Of a stretch of 23,450 nucleotides of DNA, positions 21,292-23,450 are shown piece by piece. Origin of the DNA: Armatimonadota bacterium. Lineage in GTDB: Bacteria; Armatimonadota; Fimbriimonadia; Fimbriimonadales; Fimbriimonadaceae. Under the pieces are notes generated by a model. The model was not told the origin of the DNA and searched no databases. It saw only the letters and a program-made list of their open reading frames with translations. Where the stretch lies: assembly GCA_023392285.1 (NCBI GenBank), contig JAEVZK010000122.1, positions 1-23,450 of the forward strand. The letters run 5' to 3'. Every line of letters begins with the position of its first letter. Position 1 is the first letter of the stretch. The translations under genes were made by a program, and so were the position numbers.

Positions 21292-21608
21292 GCGAGGCAA
21301 TTCGAAAGCAGCTCGATGAGGCTGCCTTTCATTCGTATGTTCAGTGGGCCCTTGGTCAAGAGAACGTGCGAAGGCAATTCAAGGAAGAAACTGGCGCTGC
21401 CTTTTTGCCTCTGCCCAGCACAGTTCTCGACAGCCAGGCCGGAGAGACCACGGGGACAAGCGATTCAATCGGAGAGCGGTTCGTTTATTGGTGTGCTTGC
21501 AAGTGGGGCTGGAACCAAGTTCCCGTCGGCATAAGAACTCGCCTGGATCATCTTCATTCGCAGAAGACAAGGCAAAGTAAGCCTCGCTGCGAGAAATCGC
21601 TCCAGTGA
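21288..21608 (+). CDS. Small unknown protein of the lysogeny block
   Basis: The 106-residue product has its ATG overlapping the previous stop (ATGA). The first half is helical (EAIRKQLDEAAFHSYVQWALGQENVRRQFKEETGAAFLPLP). The second half carries RFVYWCACKWGWNQVPVGIRTRLDHLHSQKTRQSKPRCEKSLQ, which is basic and Trp/Cys-rich. No known domain is evident. It is the last gene of the plus-strand group before a hairpin terminator. Confidence 0.65.
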   Translation: MSEAIRKQLDEAAFHSYVQWALGQENVRRQFKEETGAAFLPLPSTVLDSQAGETTGTSDSIGERFVYWCACKWGWNQVPVGIRTRLDHLHSQKTRQSKPRCEKSLQ

Positions 21609-21619
21609 TCAATTCAACC

Positions 21620-21653
21620 GCCCAGGCTGACCGGTAACCTGATCCGCCTGGGC
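21620..21653 (+). terminator. Hairpin terminator after the plus-strand lysogeny genes
   Basis: GCCCAGGC (21620-21627) and GCCTGGGC (21646-21653) form a perfect 8-bp stem with an 18-base loop, eleven bases after the stop of the upstream gene. The following bases, TTAATCT, give a weak U-run, so termination may be incomplete. Any read-through would cross the toxin-like gene in antisense and enter the integrase gene. Confidence 0.55.
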
Positions 21654-21679
21654 TTAATCTGTACTGAAAGCCACAATAC

Positions 21680-21757
21680 TTAGTGGCCCAGCAGCAACAA
21701 AATAACTTTCATGATGATGATCGCGATATCGATGATTCGTTTTACATTTGAATTCAT
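21680..21757 (-). CDS. TisB-like 25-residue hydrophobic peptide (candidate type I toxin)
   Basis: The ATG at 21757 has AAGGAGG five bases upstream, the best ribosome binding site in the window, and the frame has its own stop at 21680. The peptide begins MNSNVKRIIDIAIIIMKVIL and ends LLLGH. A short polar start is followed by one hydrophobic helix with an internal Asp and Lys. The core DIAIIIMKVI closely follows the spacing of TisB (DIAILILKLI), an SOS-induced inner-membrane toxin of 29 residues. The gene stands alone on the minus strand, between a plus-strand terminator and the integrase start, so rightward transcription would be antisense to it. A leader peptide or phage lysis/exclusion peptide is an alternative. 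Confidence 0.6.
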   Translation of the reverse strand: MNSNVKRIIDIAIIIMKVILLLLGH

Positions 21758-21785
21758 GTTGTCCTCCTTCGAAATTTGCTTTCGC

Positions 21786-21811
21786 GAACAACTAGAGGAA
21801 CACCTGCGAAC
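21786..21811. repeat. Three GAAC copies upstream of the integrase
   Basis: GAAC occurs at 21786, 21798 and 21808 in the same orientation, between the toxin-like gene and the integrase ATG. Spacings (N8 and N6) do not match the known direct-repeat LexA box (GTTC-N7-GTTC), though they are close. They could be integrase arm sites or a regulator site, or chance. Confidence 0.3.
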
Positions 21812-21833
21812 TCAACAGACTTTTTGATTTTTT

Positions 21834-23021
21834 ATGTCGAAAAATCCCAACCACTCCGGCACCTTTTACAAAGACGGCGAGTACTTCGCGTGGAAGATCG
21901 TTCTCGACGGACGCTCAATCGTTGTCAAGCGCAAGACGAATGCTGACCGGAAGAAGGCAGTTCAGGCAAAGCTCCGCGAGCTCGAAGAAAAGGGATTTCT
22001 CGTTGCTTCCTCGGAAGAACTGACCGTCGGCCAGTTCTTAGATCGTTGGCTCGAGCACTACATTAAGCCGAATCGCGAGAAGAAAACCTACACGTCGTAC
22101 GAGGGCGCCGTGCGGCTGCACCTCAAACCGAAGCTCGGCAAGCACAAGCTTGGCAAGCTGACCGCCCTCCATATTCAGGAGATGTCGAACAAGTTGAAAG
22201 GGGAAGGGTTGACCCGCATGTCCGGCTATGCGGTTTCCGTACTCTCTCGCGCGTTGAACTCGGCCAGGAAGCAAGGTCTCATTATCCGCAATCCCTGCGA
22301 GGCGGTGATTATGCCGGCGGCAACTCCGGAGCGGAATAGGGTGCTAACGAATGACGAAGCGGCCGCGTTCCTGAAAGAGCTTTACCGTCAGGAGGAGCTG
22401 AAGACACGCCCCGGTGAATTTCGCTACATATACCGTGATCGGCACCTGATCAAGTTCCTGCTGAACACTGGCCTCCGCATCTCGGAGGCACTAGGACTGC
22501 TCAGAGTGGCCCTACACGTCGATGACGGGTACTTCGAGGTTCTGGGCCAACTAGAGCGAGAGCCGGGCGGCAAATGGGAGATCAAGCCGTTTACTAAAAC
22601 TAAGAAGCCGCGGACGGTGCCCCTTACCGATGATGCCCGTCAGGCGCTAGCGGAACAAGCCGTTATGGTCGCCGAGGACAAGCGCAAAGCAGGGAAGGGC
22701 TACGAGGACAACGGGCTCGTCTTCGCCACGGAGAGCGGCAAGCCGGTCAGCTCGCGCAATGTCCTGCGATCCATCTACCGCGCGATCGACGAACTGGAAC
22801 TAGACAAGACCACCAACCACGATCTTCGCCGATCATTCGGCACCCACTTCGCCGCGATGGAGCCGAGGATGCACATCGTTGCCGAGGTGCTTGGGCACAA
22901 TAAGCTCGAGACGACGAAGAAGCACTACATCTGGGCGGACACCGAGCTCAAGAAGTCGGCCGTCGCGAATCTCAAAATAGGTAACCAGCCACCAAAAGAG
23001 CGGAAGGAAGAAAAAGCATGA
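21834..23021 (+). CDS. Tyrosine recombinase / phage integrase
   Basis: The 395-residue product recombines phage attP with host attB. The N-terminal part (about 1-60) is an AP2-like arm-binding region. The core-binding SAM-like domain spans about 63-160 (TVGQFLDRWLEHYIKPNREKKTYTSYEGAVRLHLKPKLG). The catalytic domain has Arg215 (NTGLRISEAL), a Lys near 267 (TKTKKPRTVPL), His329 and Arg332 (HDLRR), His355 (LGHNKLETT) and Tyr365 (KKHYIWAD): a complete set, so it should be active. No ribosome binding site precedes the ATG (an AT-rich leader), so expression is probably weak or conditional. It overlaps the next gene by four bases. Confidence 0.93.
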   Translation: MSKNPNHSGTFYKDGEYFAWKIVLDGRSIVVKRKTNADRKKAVQAKLRELEEKGFLVASSEELTVGQFLDRWLEHYIKPNREKKTYTSYEGAVRLHLKPKLGKHKLGKLTALHIQEMSNKLKGEGLTRMSGYAVSVLSRALNSARKQGLIIRNPCEAVIMPAATPERNRVLTNDEAAAFLKELYRQEELKTRPGEFRYIYRDRHLIKFLLNTGLRISEALGLLRVALHVDDGYFEVLGQLEREPGGKWEIKPFTKTKKPRTVPLTDDARQALAEQAVMVAEDKRKAGKGYEDNGLVFATESGKPVSSRNVLRSIYRAIDELELDKTTNHDLRRSFGTHFAAMEPRMHIVAEVLGHNKLETTKKHYIWADTELKKSAVANLKIGNQPPKERKEEKA

Positions 23022-23374
23022 TCATGAGCTCACCCAAAGAATATTACGAATCAGACTTTAGAGGTCTGCTCCCCGGCGAAACAGAGGGAAGCCCACCTGG
23101 GGAATATCTCGGCGAAGACATTGGGTCGTGCCTCTTTTGTGGCGATGGGTTCGAAGATGGAAAGCCGTTCATCTTATGGAGAGTCGCTTCACCAAACGAC
23201 ATCGTCATCCACGGTGATTGCGCCCGGCAACTTGGCATCGAACTGATTATCGATGCCGGGAAGTTCGATGCACTGACAACCGAAGGCGGTCGCCGCGTGC
23301 TTCTTCGCCTACTCGCAGACATCCAGGCGATTCCGTTCGTGCGACCACCAAATGAAAACCCATTGTCACCATAG
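23018..23374 (+). CDS. Small putative zinc-binding protein after the integrase
   Basis: The 118-residue product has its ATG overlapping the integrase stop, with AAGGAAG seven bases upstream. Cys38, Cys41, His65 and Cys68 (CLFCGDGFEDGKPF ... VIHGDC) form a likely zinc site of the CxxC-HxxC type. An acidic N-terminal tail (ESDFRGLLPGETEGS) and a helical C-terminus (RRVLLRLLADIQAIPF) flank it. The family is not recognised. Co-translation with the integrase suggests a directionality or regulatory helper, but it could simply be a moron-type gene at the phage end. Confidence 0.7.
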   Translation: MIMSSPKEYYESDFRGLLPGETEGSPPGEYLGEDIGSCLFCGDGFEDGKPFILWRVASPNDIVIHGDCARQLGIELIIDAGKFDALTTEGGRRVLLRLLADIQAIPFVRPPNENPLSP

Positions 23375-23382
23375 TTATCACC

Positions 23383-23418
23383 AAAACAGAAAAAGGGCTC
23401 GCCGCAACCGGCGCGCCC
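23383..23418 (-). terminator. Rho-independent terminator pointing leftwards at the right edge
   Basis: GGGC-T-CGCCG (23395-23404), loop CAAC, CGGCG-C-GCCC (23409-23418) form a 9-bp stem with one mismatch. On the minus strand it is followed by TTTTTCTGTTTTGG. It would end a minus-strand gene lying to the right of the window, convergent with the zinc-binding gene, and so may mark the phage or operon boundary. On the plus strand there is no U-run. Confidence 0.65.
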
Positions 23419-23450
23419 GGAAGACAGCTATTAAGTTAAGATAGTTGGAG

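Noticed and set aside
21786..21811. LexA (SOS) box upstream of the TisB-like peptide
   Set aside because: Three GAAC copies are present, but spacings N8 and N6 do not fit GTTC-N7-GTTC, CTG-N10-CAG or CGAAC-N4-GTTCG boxes, so SOS control is not claimed.
1..23450. CRISPR array, insertion sequence, rRNA or riboswitch
   Set aside because: No regularly spaced long direct repeats, transposase, ribosomal RNA or known riboswitch core was seen on either strand.

Overview
The window reads as most of a temperate bacteriophage or prophage with a short-tailed (podovirus-type) virion. It has an integrase, a repressor-type regulator, a primase-helicase, a lysis cassette, both terminase subunits, portal, scaffold, major capsid protein, a tail adaptor, a very large tail-nozzle-like protein and the start of the internal virion genes. 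I see no tape-measure, tail-tube or sheath gene. The host cannot be named from the sequence. Moderate-to-high GC, dense ATGA/GTGA/TAATG gene overlaps and an amidase endolysin without a signal peptide fit a GC-leaning bacterium.

Layout, right to left. About 19.4-23.4 kb lies on the plus strand: a lysogeny block with an XRE-type repressor (19489-20160), an unknown 187-residue protein, an excisionase-like HTH protein, two small unknown genes, a tyrosine integrase and a small putative zinc-binding protein. Between the block and the integrase, on the opposite strand, is a 25-residue hydrophobic peptide with a near-perfect ribosome binding site, resembling type I toxins such as TisB. All genes left of 19.35 kb run leftwards on the minus strand. 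First comes an early block: an HTH protein, an unknown helical protein, a CHC2/TOPRIM/P-loop primase-helicase, an iteron-like repeat field (candidate origin, 16558-16776) and a free-standing winged-helix protein. An unknown gene follows, and then a Rho-independent terminator.

Beyond the terminator come the late genes: an unknown 63-residue protein, amidase, a 28-residue membrane peptide, a holin, a small beta-rich protein, an ECF-type sigma factor, a putative lectin-like structural protein, a tRNA-Ser(GCU), a coiled-coil protein, TerS (with no ordinary start codon), TerL, two small proteins, portal, scaffold, capsid, adaptor, nozzle, a GNAT-like protein and internal virion proteins. The order portal-scaffold-capsid-adaptor-nozzle-GNAT-like-internal virion matches the T7-like virion module. 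Here it is joined to a temperate control region, with no phage RNA polymerase in view.

Working model (inference): the repressor at 19489 and its operator-like sites decide between lysogeny and leftward early transcription. The replication genes act at the iteron field, and passage beyond the 15.4 kb terminator and/or use of the phage sigma factor turns on lysis, packaging and virion genes. The features most worth following up are the TisB-like peptide, the ECF sigma factor, the AUA-start terS, the repeat-built origin, the 28-residue lysis-cassette peptide and an 11-bp-period operator array at 20.18 kb.
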